A stretch of 64,000 nt of DNA from CBDHEY01 sp965262305 (GCA_965262305.1 CBDHEY010000002.1:434001-498000), one strand, 5' to 3'; positions 44,654 through 53,694 are shown, counted from the stretch's first letter. Numbers and translations: made by a program. Notes: generated by a model from the letters alone, not told the origin.

Positions 44654-44980
44654 TGAGGTTTGTCTATTAAAATAAAACAGGCATTCAGGGAGATTTAGAA
44701 AACTATAAAGGTGGAAATAACTATCTTTAGGCTCAGCCTTTTTCTATTAAATCTTTCTAGACTGCCCTTACAATCAGTTAATACTTATAGTACAAAAATC
44801 ATCGAAACGTAGTTAAACCAGAATATCAAAACTAGAAACTTCACCTCTTTCATTCTTAAGGCACAAAATTTCACATTTCAATACCTATAGAGTCTCTTTC
44901 GGAAGCTAGATTCCCCGTACGAATTGAAATTACATTCTCGGTGTTAACGTCTAAATCGAATTAGACGATATGAAACAAAA
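44654..44980. other. interval upstream of oleate hydratase
   Basis: About 330 bases without a gene. It should contain the promoter of the oleate hydratase/patatin unit, but I cannot single out a convincing promoter or operator. Confidence 0.35.
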
Positions 44981-45007
44981 AATTCCCGTCCAAGTTGAGC
45001 GGGGATT
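44981..45007. terminator. bidirectional intrinsic terminator
   Basis: AATTCCCG (44981-44988) pairs with CGGGGATT (45000-45007) with one G-T wobble and an 11-base loop. The stem is flanked by a T tract on the right (45006-45010) and an A tract on the left (44977-44982), so it can work on both strands. On the minus strand it lies just after the small membrane ORF at 45036 and the oxidoreductase cluster. Confidence 0.65.
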
Positions 45008-45035
45008 TTTAAACTTTTTGAGTTTTGAGTTTCGA

Positions 45036-45221
45036 TTAAAAGTTATAAAGTACTAAATAAACGGCAAGCAAAATAGCGACCCATACCACCATAGTTTCCG
45101 TTGGCCAAAATCGCGCAAAATAACCTTTAGGTTTTCCGTCTTGAGAACCGAAAGAGTTCTTTATTAACTGTTTAACCGAGATAGTCGCGTTAGAAACAAG
45201 TGAGCGATAAAGACCAAAGAT
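45036..45221 (-). pseudogene. small membrane-protein ORF lacking a normal start
   Basis: An open frame not long enough to be called by default. It encodes FGLYRSLVSNATISVKQLIK, then SFGSQDGKPKGYFARFWPTE, then a C-terminal membrane helix VVWVAILLAVYLVLYNF and a stop at 45036-45038. The pattern (basic amphipathic part, one helix, short tail) is convincingly protein-like and a terminator follows. However, an in-frame stop precedes residue 1 and no ATG, GTG or TTG exists before the helix. Either it is the 3' end of a gene whose start was lost, or it uses a rare start. Family not recognised. Confidence 0.35.
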
Positions 45222-45317
45222 TGGAAATCAAGAGGTCAGAGGACTTGATTTAATGTCTGCAAAATGGCCGAAAGAAAACTCTCCTAAGTTATTGTGAAGA
45301 TTAGCGTCATACTATTT

Positions 45318-46127
45318 TTAGAATTGATAAAATTCATCCACAATATGTTGAATAGTATTAACAACCTGAGTGCATTTACCTTTATCTTGCGTATCGGAAT
45401 GAGGTGAAGCGATTTCTTTTGCATCATTATCGAAGTATTTGCCAGAAGCCTGTGCAAATTCTTCAGACAAAGCGGTTCTTATTAATATATCAGCACCAAT
45501 ACTCAGGTCATTGCCTGCGATACCAAAGCCTTCTTTTACCATTTTAGTGGCCAGGAGTGAACCAGGGTTTACAGCCATCATTACCTGATTGGCTTTGAGT
45601 GCACGTGCTATTTCTTGTGACCAAATCGTTATGGCTAATTTACTTTGTGCGTATGCTTGAAAATCATCACAAATAGATTGCTTACCTTTCATTGCTTCTA
45701 AATTGACCGAAGTTTGCGCGGCAGACGAAAGATTAATAATCCGACCATTATCTGCAAGCAAAGAAAGTAGGGTTTTGCTAATAATATAGGGGGCTAAAGT
45801 GTTCACAACAAATCTAACATCTAACCCGTCACTTGTTAATGAGTTTTGTGTTTTAAATACGCCGGCATTATTAATAATAATATCGATTGAATTGTGTGAA
45901 TTTATAATGGATCGCAGCATTGTTCTAATATCACTAAAGCGAGATAAGTCTGCTCGGAAACTTTCTATTTTCACTTGTGGGAAGCTTTGCTTTACGACTT
46001 TTTCAGTTTCGATTAATTTTTTTTCATTACGCCCGTGGAGAAGTAAATGATGACCTTGGGCAGCTAATAATTTTGCCGTTGCCAAGCCGATACCGTCTGT
46101 AGCGCCGGTTAGTAGTATCTTTTTCAT
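45318..46127 (-). CDS. short-chain dehydrogenase/reductase
   Basis: 269-residue SDR: cofactor motif TGATDGIGLATA at the N terminus, the stabilising NNAG, catalytic Ser (NLSSAAQ) and YxxxK (YAQSK). The His-Gly-Arg after the second strand (LLLHGRNEKK) favours NADP. It resembles retinol dehydrogenase/WW-domain-oxidoreductase-like SDRs. The start overlaps the end of the LLM oxidoreductase gene by one base, so it is third in an ADH-LLM-SDR operon divergent from a LysR regulator. Substrate unknown. Confidence 0.88.
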   Translation of the reverse strand: MKKILLTGATDGIGLATAKLLAAQGHHLLLHGRNEKKLIETEKVVKQSFPQVKIESFRADLSRFSDIRTMLRSIINSHNSIDIIINNAGVFKTQNSLTSDGLDVRFVVNTLAPYIISKTLLSLLADNGRIINLSSAAQTSVNLEAMKGKQSICDDFQAYAQSKLAITIWSQEIARALKANQVMMAVNPGSLLATKMVKEGFGIAGNDLSIGADILIRTALSEEFAQASGKYFDNDAKEIASPHSDTQDKGKCTQVVNTIQHIVDEFYQF

Positions 46128-47107
46128 TAGGCATAATCCTTTTTATTTTCGTCGAAGATATAAAATCGAGTTAATAGATTTTCTGCTAAAAGATGCAGAG
46201 TTTCGTCGATCGGTTTTTGATTAAAACGTAAATTTAACGCGATGTGATTGATGCCCACTTGTTCCAATGCAACTAAATACTCTTTTAAGATATTTATTCC
46301 TAATTGAAACCCCAAATGGATTGGTTTGGGTTTCGCATTAGGATCTTCGCTTAGGTCTATATACAAAGGTTGCATTGCTGGCTGGAGATTTCTACCAGCT
46401 TTTTTTGTTCTCTCTCGCCAAGACGCAATGATTTTTTTCTGAAGAACTAGGTCTCTGGGGTATAACATCCAGCCGTCTCCGTTTTTTGATAGCCATTCTT
46501 CATTTTGTTGGCTACTACCTGTAATTAATATTGGTAGGCGTCCAGTTTTAGGTTTAGGTAAAAGGTCAATTCCTTGGCTCGGAGAACCAAAATGATTTTC
46601 AAATTCTGCGCAGGGTTGCCGGCTATTTTGAATATACTGAAAACTTTCTCTAAATAACGTGCCTCGTTGTTCAAAAGGAATGTTAAGTGCTGGATATTCC
46701 TCTGGCCGATCACCAGATGCAACGCCTAAAATTAAGCGGCCATTCGATAGCACATCAACACTTGCAGCTGCTTTGGCCACGTGGGCGGGATGGCGCAGTG
46801 GTAATACAATACTCGAGACACCTAAGGCAATATTCTTTGTTTGCGTCGCTAGGACACCTAAGTAAACAAACGGATCGTAAATCTGACCTGCATCACCAAA
46901 TGAAGGAACGTTATACGGCACATCTCTTAGCCACACCGACGCGAAACCTAGCTTATCTGCGAGCTGAATCAACTCAAGTTGCTTTTGCATACTTGGTACA
47001 GAGTTCGACGCATAATTTTCTAAAGGCACCACTAGCCCCAGCGAAAGATTATTTGACTTAAAAGTCTGGTTGTAACCTTGATTGATTCGCGTAAACGTTT
47101 CCTTCAT
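46127..47107 (-). CDS. LLM-class flavin-dependent oxidoreductase
   Basis: 326-residue luciferase-like TIM barrel. Motifs: LGLVVPLENY, ASVWLRDVPYN, GQIYDPFVYLGVLATQTKNIALGVSSIVLPLRHPAHVAKAAASVDVLSNGRLILGVASGD (split over about residues 75-130), typical of the bacterial group using reduced FMN or F420. In a proteobacterium FMN is expected. Middle gene of the ADH-LLM-SDR unit. The reaction is unknown; such proteins often oxidise or dehalogenate small organics. Confidence 0.88.
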   Translation of the reverse strand: MKETFTRINQGYNQTFKSNNLSLGLVVPLENYASNSVPSMQKQLELIQLADKLGFASVWLRDVPYNVPSFGDAGQIYDPFVYLGVLATQTKNIALGVSSIVLPLRHPAHVAKAAASVDVLSNGRLILGVASGDRPEEYPALNIPFEQRGTLFRESFQYIQNSRQPCAEFENHFGSPSQGIDLLPKPKTGRLPILITGSSQQNEEWLSKNGDGWMLYPRDLVLQKKIIASWRERTKKAGRNLQPAMQPLYIDLSEDPNAKPKPIHLGFQLGINILKEYLVALEQVGINHIALNLRFNQKPIDETLHLLAENLLTRFYIFDENKKDYA

Positions 47108-47117
47108 TTGAAGCCCC

Positions 47118-48104
47118 TTAGATACTCACGACCACTTTACCCATGGCTTGTTTGCTCTCTAAATGCGCGTGAGCATGACCAACCTCTTCAAGGGTGAAAG
47201 ACTTTTCGTCAAGAATGGGTTTTAAGTTTCCATCTTCAACTATCTTAGCTAGGGCATTTAAAATATCGGCGTGCTCATTTCTTTTTACATTATGTAACAT
47301 TGGAATAAGCATAAAGACAACGTGTATGGATAATCCTTTGAAGTGCGCCATAGATAGATCTAGATTAACTAACGCGACGGTTGATGCAATCTGGCCATTC
47401 AATGCAGCAGCTTCAAAAGAGTTCGTCATGTTTGCGCCACCAACGGAATCGAATACTAGGTTGAATCCCACACCGTCGGTATATTTAGCTACATATTCTT
47501 CAACCGATTCAGTTTTATAGTTTATTGGTGTCGCACCTAACTGTTCTATCAGGGAGAGTTGCTTGTCGCCTCCACCTGTTGCATAAACATCTGCGCCGAA
47601 GTGTTTAGCCAGTTGCAGTGCCACATGACCGACACCACCGGAACCGCCATGAACTAAAACTTTCTGACCGTGGCCGATACCTGCTCGTTGCAAGCCTTCA
47701 TATGCAGTAATACCGACCAAAGGGAGCGCGGCAGCTTCTTCCATTGATAGGTTTTTTGGCTTAATGGCTACAAGGTCTGCATCTGCAACTATATATTCGG
47801 CAAGAGTCCCCGGTAAATCCGCTAAACCACCAGCACAGCCGTAGATTTCATCACCTACTTTCAAGCCGTTAACATCTTCACCAATGGCTTCAATCACTCC
47901 CGCGAAATCCATACCCAAAATTGCTGGTGCTGCTGGGGATATTGGTAGGTCGGGTCCCATTTGGCGGATCATCGTATCCACAGTGTTCACGCTTGTTGCC
48001 TTTATTTGCACTAGCACATGTCCAGGTTTAACCTCGGGTTTTTCCACTTCACTTAGCTCAAATGCTCCAGTACCACCAAATTGATTTACGACCATTGCTT
48101 TCAT
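47118..48104 (-). CDS. NADPH:quinone reductase-type alcohol dehydrogenase (zeta-crystallin-like)
   Basis: 328-residue medium-chain dehydrogenase: GroES-like N domain with GMDFAGVIEAIGEDVNGLKVGDEIYG, and Rossmann segment VLVHGGSGGVGHVALQLAKHFGADVYAT. It lacks the structural-zinc cysteines, so it belongs to the zinc-independent quinone reductase group. First gene of the three-gene oxidoreductase unit; a LysR regulator starts divergently about 115 bases away, the usual sign of control by that regulator. Substrate probably an enone or quinone. Confidence 0.9.
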   Translation of the reverse strand: MKAMVVNQFGGTGAFELSEVEKPEVKPGHVLVQIKATSVNTVDTMIRQMGPDLPISPAAPAILGMDFAGVIEAIGEDVNGLKVGDEIYGCAGGLADLPGTLAEYIVADADLVAIKPKNLSMEEAAALPLVGITAYEGLQRAGIGHGQKVLVHGGSGGVGHVALQLAKHFGADVYATGGGDKQLSLIEQLGATPINYKTESVEEYVAKYTDGVGFNLVFDSVGGANMTNSFEAAALNGQIASTVALVNLDLSMAHFKGLSIHVVFMLIPMLHNVKRNEHADILNALAKIVEDGNLKPILDEKSFTLEEVGHAHAHLESKQAMGKVVVSI

Positions 48105-48220
48105 TGTTTACGCTCCATTAATTAAGCAGGAAATAATTATTAAGTAAGTGCAGTATATGTAGTGACAAGCGTGTTGATAATAGCTATAAATATGGAATCA
48201 CTTTATAGGTTTCATTGATA

Positions 48221-49135
48221 ATGAACATTGACCATCTAAAGCTATTTCTGCGCGTTGCAGCAACTCAAAATATTAGCTCAGCAGGCGCGGAGCTTGGTTT
48301 ATCGCCCGCCGTAGCCAGTGCACATCTGGGAAAACTGGAAGAAAGTTTAGGTGTTAGGCTCATTCACAGAACAACCCGTAAAGTGGCTTTAACCGAAGAA
48401 GGGCATGCCTTCTACGACCACGCAGAGGACGTTATTGCCAGTGTGGAGGCGGCAAAAGCATCTGTGGGCGCTGGAAGTGAGTTGCCATCTGGAACCTTGA
48501 GAGTGGCTGCACCGGCTTCTTTTGGCAGAATGCATTTAATCCCTGCATTGAAAGAATTCATGCAAGAGTATCCGCAACTCAAAGTTGATCTCATGCTTTC
48601 AGATACGATTGTCGACTTGGTCGAAGGTGGCTTTGATATTGCGATACGCAATTCTGAGCTTAAAGATTCAAGTTTAATTGCTCGCAAGCTATCTGAAGAT
48701 AGAAGAATCTTATGTGCATCCCCTTGTTATATAGAAAAGCACGGAGAACCTGAGACACCGCAAGATCTTAAATCTCATAACTGTATTACGCTGTTCGGTT
48801 TGGATCACTGGAATTTTCGAAGAGGGGATCAAAAATATAACTTAAAAGTGACAGGTAATTTTCGTACTGATAACGGTGAGGCTATTCGTGATGCATGTTC
48901 TCAAGGTCTGGGTATAACGATTAATTCTACATGGAGCGCTTATCGTCAGTTAATTAGTGGAGAGTTAATCGAGGTGCTTAATCACTACACACTTATTTCG
49001 AATACCGCGATCTGGGCTGTTTACCCCAGTTCTCGACAGCTGGCTCCTAAAGTGAGAGCTTTTATAAATTATTTTTCTGGCTATTTTGGTGAGACACCTT
49101 ATTGGGAACGAAAAATAAAATCACTCGATTTTTGA
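48221..49135 (+). CDS. LysR-family transcriptional regulator
   Basis: About 304 residues from the ATG at 48221 (a TTG two codons earlier is in frame). The winged helix-turn-helix covers residues 1-62 (HLKLFLRVAATQNISSAGAELGLSPAVASAHLGKLEESLGVRLIHRTTRKV split over that span) and is followed by a PBP-like effector domain (LRVAAPASFGRMHLIP; SDTIVDLVEGGFDIAIR). Divergent from the quinone reductase-LLM-SDR genes, which it probably controls, and likely autoregulated. Confidence 0.92.
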   Translation: MNIDHLKLFLRVAATQNISSAGAELGLSPAVASAHLGKLEESLGVRLIHRTTRKVALTEEGHAFYDHAEDVIASVEAAKASVGAGSELPSGTLRVAAPASFGRMHLIPALKEFMQEYPQLKVDLMLSDTIVDLVEGGFDIAIRNSELKDSSLIARKLSEDRRILCASPCYIEKHGEPETPQDLKSHNCITLFGLDHWNFRRGDQKYNLKVTGNFRTDNGEAIRDACSQGLGITINSTWSAYRQLISGELIEVLNHYTLISNTAIWAVYPSSRQLAPKVRAFINYFSGYFGETPYWERKIKSLDF

Positions 49136-49264
49136 ATCAGGTTGAACATAAAAAGTGGCAATCTGATTATCCGTTATTAGCCGATAACGACACTAATATT
49201 GGAATACAAATCTAATCAAGATAAATTAGAATTTTTTTATCCCAGTAACACTATCTAGTGTTTA

Positions 49265-50239
49265 CTAGTCAGATATTTTTTTCTCGATCAGAGGTTTAGA
49301 GCAATGCGGACAATGGCTTAGTCGATGCAGTTTTTTTTCTGTTTCAGCTTGAACAAGTTCACGAATTTCGTCGGCGGCTTTGCGAGAAAGCCCAAGTTCT
49401 TTTCTTAATGTTTCAATGTCTTCTTCTTCCTGCTCACAAATTAATCCGTCTTCAAGCGCTTTGCGGAATTCCCTTTTTAGACTTGATCGTCGTCTGTGGA
49501 TTTGTTCGTTTAGCCCACTAGCGATAATGCCTGCCGGTAGAGCTGCCATTCCAATACCTAAAATGGTAATGATTGCACCAAATATTTTTCCGACGACGGT
49601 CACGGGTGTGACATCGCCATAGCCCACAGTCGTGAGTGTTGCTACCGCCCACCACATAGCGTGTGGAATAGAGCCAAACGCGTCAGGTTGAACTTCGTGT
49701 TCGGCCAACCAAGCTCCACTTGCGGCAAAGATAAGCATTAGCATGAGGATGAAAAAGCCTGCGAGGAATGCACCCGCTTCTTCTTCAAATACAGCAAGCA
49801 ACATCGCAAGTGCGGGGGAATAGCGTGTGAGTTTAAGTAGGCGAAGCATTCGAAATGTTCGCAGAATCCTAAGGTCTATTGGGATAATGAGGTACAGAAG
49901 TGCGGGTAAAATTGCGAGTAAATCAATGATAGCGATAGGTGAACGCATCCAAGAAAGGCGTGAGGATACGTTCGGGTTTTCTGGAGCTACCCATAATCGC
50001 AGTAAGTATTCCACAACAAACACGAACAAGGATATTTTTTCGATAAAATAAAAGGTATTTTCCCATTGTGAATATATTGAATTAACCGTTTCTAAAATTA
50101 CCGCGGTAACATTCACGACAATTAATAATATCAACGCAATTTCAAAAATTTTTGGCCCTAGGGCACTGCGATCAGGTCGTTCAAGCCACCAATATACTTT
50201 CGCTCGTAAACTCATCTGAACGTCATGATTATCACTCAT
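49265..50239 (-). CDS. voltage-gated-type potassium channel
   Basis: 324-residue six-helix ion channel. The S4-like segment has regularly spaced arginines (LRILRTFRMLRLLKLTRYSP), the pore helix is followed by the selectivity filter TVGYGD (ATLTTVGYGDVTP), and a cytoplasmic coiled, charged C terminus ends in HCPHCSKP, a possible zinc-binding Cys pair. It overlaps the upstream LtrA gene by 8 bases, so both membrane proteins are made together. Confidence 0.9.
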   Translation of the reverse strand: MSDNHDVQMSLRAKVYWWLERPDRSALGPKIFEIALILLIVVNVTAVILETVNSIYSQWENTFYFIEKISLFVFVVEYLLRLWVAPENPNVSSRLSWMRSPIAIIDLLAILPALLYLIIPIDLRILRTFRMLRLLKLTRYSPALAMLLAVFEEEAGAFLAGFFILMLMLIFAASGAWLAEHEVQPDAFGSIPHAMWWAVATLTTVGYGDVTPVTVVGKIFGAIITILGIGMAALPAGIIASGLNEQIHRRRSSLKREFRKALEDGLICEQEEEDIETLRKELGLSRKAADEIRELVQAETEKKLHRLSHCPHCSKPLIEKKISD

Positions 50240-51422
50240 GGCGGAAGGTCATCCATGCGCGGGTAACCGGTATTACTATTTGAGAAAGCAGCGCGGTTCC
50301 CCAAATTAAGTTACCTACAAGTGAAGGAACATAAGGGACAATAAAGAAACAACCTATAGCTACAACTATCCCAAATAAACGAACGTCCCAACGACCAAAA
50401 TCCGTTGCTATACGATGTTCTATGATATTTTTAAGTACCCATAACATAGCGATATAACCCGCTAAACCAAAACAGCCAATCGCGGCATATTTTGTTGGAT
50501 AAGGCTCCCAAAACCCAACCTTAACTTCTGCTGCGAGTGCGACACCAACCATTACACCACAGATCATAAGGGTTAAATGCGCAAGCCACCATTTAACCAG
50601 TGTTGAAAGTTTTCCATCTTTTGTTTTGCCATTACCAACAAAATCAAAATATATCCAACACATTACAAACATTGAAACACCACCAATAACAAAGTTAACC
50701 AAAACGTCTGGCGATACTTTATAAATACCCTTTTCAGAAAGGGTGACAACGAGTTTGAAAAAACCTTCGCCTAACACAATTAATGTTAGAAGTGAAAAGC
50801 GTTCTGCCATATGCCCAAGTCGTGGAACAAATCGGTCATATCGTAAAACCGAAATGCTAGGGATCATGTAAACAGCTTGAGTGGCTACCATGGCTGCAGC
50901 AAATAGCCAAAAACCATAAGGCTTTGGCACAAATGCAGAGGCTGCAAATATAATAGAAAAAATTATGAAATTTCGGATTTGTTCACCACACATTGAATGT
51001 GTGGATTCATTTGTGCGCCTTGCTCTGAAATAAAGCAATGCCAATAATGCCCGGTTTACTGCGAAACCAAGCGCAAAATAAAACCACCCCTTGCCATCAA
51101 TCGCAGGAATAGCAGCAGCCATAAACATCAATGTACAAATCATTCCAGCCATAATTACGCGATGGGATACATCGGTGCTGACAAAAATAGAATTGAAAAT
51201 ACTCAACTCTCCCCATGCATACCACAAAACAATGAAAATGCCGCAAAATACTAGAAAGCCTTCAATATTAAGGTGGGCTGACAAATAGTTTCCTAGTAAG
51301 AAAATTGTAACAACGTGAATTAGGTCGTAAAACAGTTCCACCCAATGAACATGGTCGTTTGCTTTATCGATCTCTTGATGATGCTGTGGTTTTCGCCACA
51401 TGGGATGTTCATGTAAAGCCAT
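50232..51422 (-). CDS. LtrA-family (low temperature requirement A) membrane protein
   Basis: 396-residue protein with about ten membrane helices. The family marks are the N-terminal VHWVELFYDLIHVVTIFLLGNYLS motif and RFSLLTLIVLGEGFF in the middle. LtrA was named in Listeria for growth at low temperature; its transport activity is unknown. Its 3' end overlaps the potassium channel start, which suggests a role in ion or membrane-potential homeostasis (inference). Confidence 0.88.
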   Translation of the reverse strand: MALHEHPMWRKPQHHQEIDKANDHVHWVELFYDLIHVVTIFLLGNYLSAHLNIEGFLVFCGIFIVLWYAWGELSIFNSIFVSTDVSHRVIMAGMICTLMFMAAAIPAIDGKGWFYFALGFAVNRALLALLYFRARRTNESTHSMCGEQIRNFIIFSIIFAASAFVPKPYGFWLFAAAMVATQAVYMIPSISVLRYDRFVPRLGHMAERFSLLTLIVLGEGFFKLVVTLSEKGIYKVSPDVLVNFVIGGVSMFVMCWIYFDFVGNGKTKDGKLSTLVKWWLAHLTLMICGVMVGVALAAEVKVGFWEPYPTKYAAIGCFGLAGYIAMLWVLKNIIEHRIATDFGRWDVRLFGIVVAIGCFFIVPYVPSLVGNLIWGTALLSQIVIPVTRAWMTFRHE

Positions 51423-51485
51423 AGTAAATGTGTTCTTGTTAAACTGTTAAACCGATATTTATTTAGATTAAGCATTTTCTAACAT

Positions 51486-51684
51486 TCAGCTTTTCATGTT
51501 AAGTGTGTGACGATGAAGATTCAACAATTGTTTGTTACCAGCTAAACCAGCTATTGATGAATAACCAATCATGCGTTTATCCACCTGGACTATGAATTTT
51601 TTTTCTGTCTTGCACCTTGCTAAGGTAAGCATTGAATACAACATCTTGTCCCATCATCTGCATATTTTTTAAAAAATCATGCAC
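51486..51684 (-). pseudogene. frameshifted small gene downstream of the AraC regulator
   Basis: A GTG at 51684, preceded by GGAG, opens MHDFLKNMQMMGQDVVFNAY and continues to SKVQDRKK. At a run of eight A (minus strand; 51597-51604) the zero frame soon stops at 51577, but a shift of one base gives FIVQVDKRMIGYSSIAGLAG, then NKQLLNLHRHTLNMKS and a stop at 51486-51488. Both halves look protein-like and together give about 65 residues. The gene begins 24 bases after the AraC stop. A frameshift mutation, a homopolymer sequencing error, or a programmed slip are the options. No family recognised. Confidence 0.42.
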
Positions 51685-51707
51685 CCCATCTCCGGAACCT
51701 TAAGTTA

Positions 51708-52652
51708 TCAATGTACTTTTCTATACTCTAGTGGAGACATTCCAGTTTTCGATTTAAATAGTTTACTGAAATGTTGGGGATACTCAAAACCCAAGTCGTA
51801 AGCAATTTTGCTCACTTGAACATCAGTTGATAACAATTGATTTTTTGCGCGATCTAATAGGTAGTCTTGGATGTATTGCTGAGCATTGCGTCCTGTTGCA
51901 TTTTTTAGCATGTCGCTTAAATAGTTGGATGACATGTTCATCGACTCACTAAAAAATTTTACTTTGGGTAAACCTAAATCAAGTGCTTTTGATGATTCAA
52001 AATAATCTTTCAATTTAGCATCAAGTTGACTGACTAGGTCTAAGTTGTGATTACTTCGAATATAAAATTGACGCTCATAAAATCGTGTACAATAATCTAG
52101 TAAAAGTTCAATATTTGAAACAATAAGCTTCTGGCTATGCTTGTCTATATTGCCGCTGTACTCAGACTCAATCTGAGCGGTGAGATCAGCTAGTATTTTC
52201 TGTTCGCTCTCAGATATATGTAATGCTTCGTGAGTGTGATATGAAAAAAAAGAATACGATTCTATGTTCATTCCCAGTGAACTACGACGAATAAGATCTG
52301 GGTGAAATAGCAAAACCCAACCTGATTCTCCTTCCAACTCTTGAGTATTAGAAAATACTTGAGCTTGACCTGGTTTGGTAAAGACTAATGTTCCCTGCGA
52401 AAAATCATAATGGTTACGACCATAAAGAATATCACCTTGAATACCCAGTTTTAGCGCGACTTGATAGAAATCGAATACGAAAGTAGCATCGCCATAGGAG
52501 TAGCTGGTAATACTACTATCTATCTTCAAAATAGAAACCAATGGGTGTTTTGGTGCCGGTAAACCGAGGGCTTGGTGTACCTGTGAAATGCTAGAAATTG
52601 AAGAAATGTTTTTCATTGCATCGCTCTTCTTGGCTTTCTTCAATTGAATCAT
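51708..52652 (-). CDS. AraC-family transcriptional regulator
   Basis: 314 residues (a Met at residue 13 is an alternative start). N-terminal AraC_N cupin-like sensor region, then a C-terminal double helix-turn-helix (about residues 210-312): FFSESMNMSSNYLSDMLKNATG and KIAYDLGFEYPQHFSKLFKSKTGMSPLEYRK. It lies downstream of an alpha/beta-hydrolase gene on the same strand. Possible operators: a 10-base inverted repeat just upstream of its start and a 21-base-spaced direct repeat before the hydrolase gene. Confidence 0.9.
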   Translation of the reverse strand: MIQLKKAKKSDAMKNISSISSISQVHQALGLPAPKHPLVSILKIDSSITSYSYGDATFVFDFYQVALKLGIQGDILYGRNHYDFSQGTLVFTKPGQAQVFSNTQELEGESGWVLLFHPDLIRRSSLGMNIESYSFFSYHTHEALHISESEQKILADLTAQIESEYSGNIDKHSQKLIVSNIELLLDYCTRFYERQFYIRSNHNLDLVSQLDAKLKDYFESSKALDLGLPKVKFFSESMNMSSNYLSDMLKNATGRNAQQYIQDYLLDRAKNQLLSTDVQVSKIAYDLGFEYPQHFSKLFKSKTGMSPLEYRKVH

Positions 52653-52685
52653 TCTGTTTTACCTTTATCAAGATTTTTGTAACCT

Positions 52686-52741
52686 AGACGTGATTCAAAA
52701 TAGCGCAATGGGGTTTTTGTCCTGCAATTAAAATCACGTCT
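52686..52741. promoter_or_regulatory. wide inverted repeat in the AraC gene promoter
   Basis: AGACGTGATT (52686-52695) and its exact complement AATCACGTCT (52732-52741) are separated by 36 bases, 34-89 bases upstream of the AraC ATG. Equal 10-base arms about four and a half helical turns apart could be paired regulator sites or a long stem in the 5' leader or the hydrolase 3' end. Confidence 0.45.
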
Positions 52742-52797
52742 CTTCGTGGTCTTGTTTTATCCATTGTTTAATTTTTCAATAGTTCTTGATTTTGGTT

Positions 52798-53694
52798 TTA
52801 ATACTTATTGTACCAATCGAGCATTTGCTGGGGTTTTTCCGAAAAGTAGGTGTAACCGCGAAAGCGTTGCTTAGTACCTTCGATCCAGAAAAGCTTTTTC
52901 TCTGCCGGAATCCTATCGTAGATAGCCTGCACGTCTTCTTCTGCATAGGTGAAGGCATCATTTTTTACCTGTACAACAAACGTTGGAATATTCACATGAG
53001 GTGCGTCTTCTTGTGGAGAAGAATCAGTAATTTCATAACCCCAGATTTCGCGATAGTATTTTTTGAAAGACTCATATCCTTTTTTACCCACTTTCATGTT
53101 TTTGCAGAGTTTTCTAACTAGTGCGTCACCAGAAATAGGCTGAATAAGTATCATTGATTGAATACCTTCAAATATTTTTGGATATTTACGCATTGCGACT
53201 AAAGTCGCGTTTCCACCTAGGCACATACTGTGCAAATGAATTTGCATGTTCTTTGTGTCTTCTCGTTGCCGAATGTAGTTTAGGGAACCAAGCACATCTT
53301 TGTATTCAAAAAGTTTGGGGTTATATCCTCCATTTTGCGCCGGAGCACTAAAACCATGATTTCGTAGGTCGTACGCTAATACGTTGTAACCTGCTTCTAC
53401 TAGTGCTTTATATTTGGGTAAAAAGTTGACTTCGAAGCCACCAGCATTTTTCCAGGGTTTAATGTGCCCGGAATAGCCATAGCGGTTACCAGGGGAGAAG
53501 TGATTGCATATGACGATCTTATTTGATGGCTTTTTTGCCGGTATGTACCAACCCTCTAAGGTGACGCCGTCAACCGCCTGAAAGGAAACGTCTTCATACA
53601 CCATCCCATACTCGTCTGGTCTTCTCAATATTGGCGTGCGGGGAACGTCGGCGATCATTTTGACAATTTTTTTCATCATAAAGTTAACTATCAT
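52798..53694 (-). CDS. alpha/beta-hydrolase (serine hydrolase, esterase/acyl-transfer type)
   Basis: About 298 residues from the ATG at 53694, which has GGAG seven bases upstream (the frame runs to 53733). Family landmarks: ADVPRTPILRRPDEYGM N-terminal arm, VTLEGWYIPAKKPSNKIVICNHFSPGN, AYDLRNHG, a nucleophile-region LHSMCLGGNA in which the elbow reads H-S-M-C-L-G rather than a plain GxSxG, and the Asp in VKNDAF. A Cys at the nucleophile position (MCLGG) is unusual. Substrate unknown. Confidence 0.75.
   Translation of the reverse strand: MIVNFMMKKIVKMIADVPRTPILRRPDEYGMVYEDVSFQAVDGVTLEGWYIPAKKPSNKIVICNHFSPGNRYGYSGHIKPWKNAGGFEVNFLPKYKALVEAGYNVLAYDLRNHGFSAPAQNGGYNPKLFEYKDVLGSLNYIRQREDTKNMQIHLHSMCLGGNATLVAMRKYPKIFEGIQSMILIQPISGDALVRKLCKNMKVGKKGYESFKKYYREIWGYEITDSSPQEDAPHVNIPTFVVQVKNDAFTYAEEDVQAIYDRIPAEKKLFWIEGTKQRFRGYTYFSEKPQQMLDWYNKY

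Noticed and set aside
49247..49262. AACACTA-TC-TAGTGTT inverted repeat as terminator between the LysR and potassium channel genes
   Set aside because: Only 2 bases of loop and no T tract on the proper side; could be an operator but nothing else supports it.
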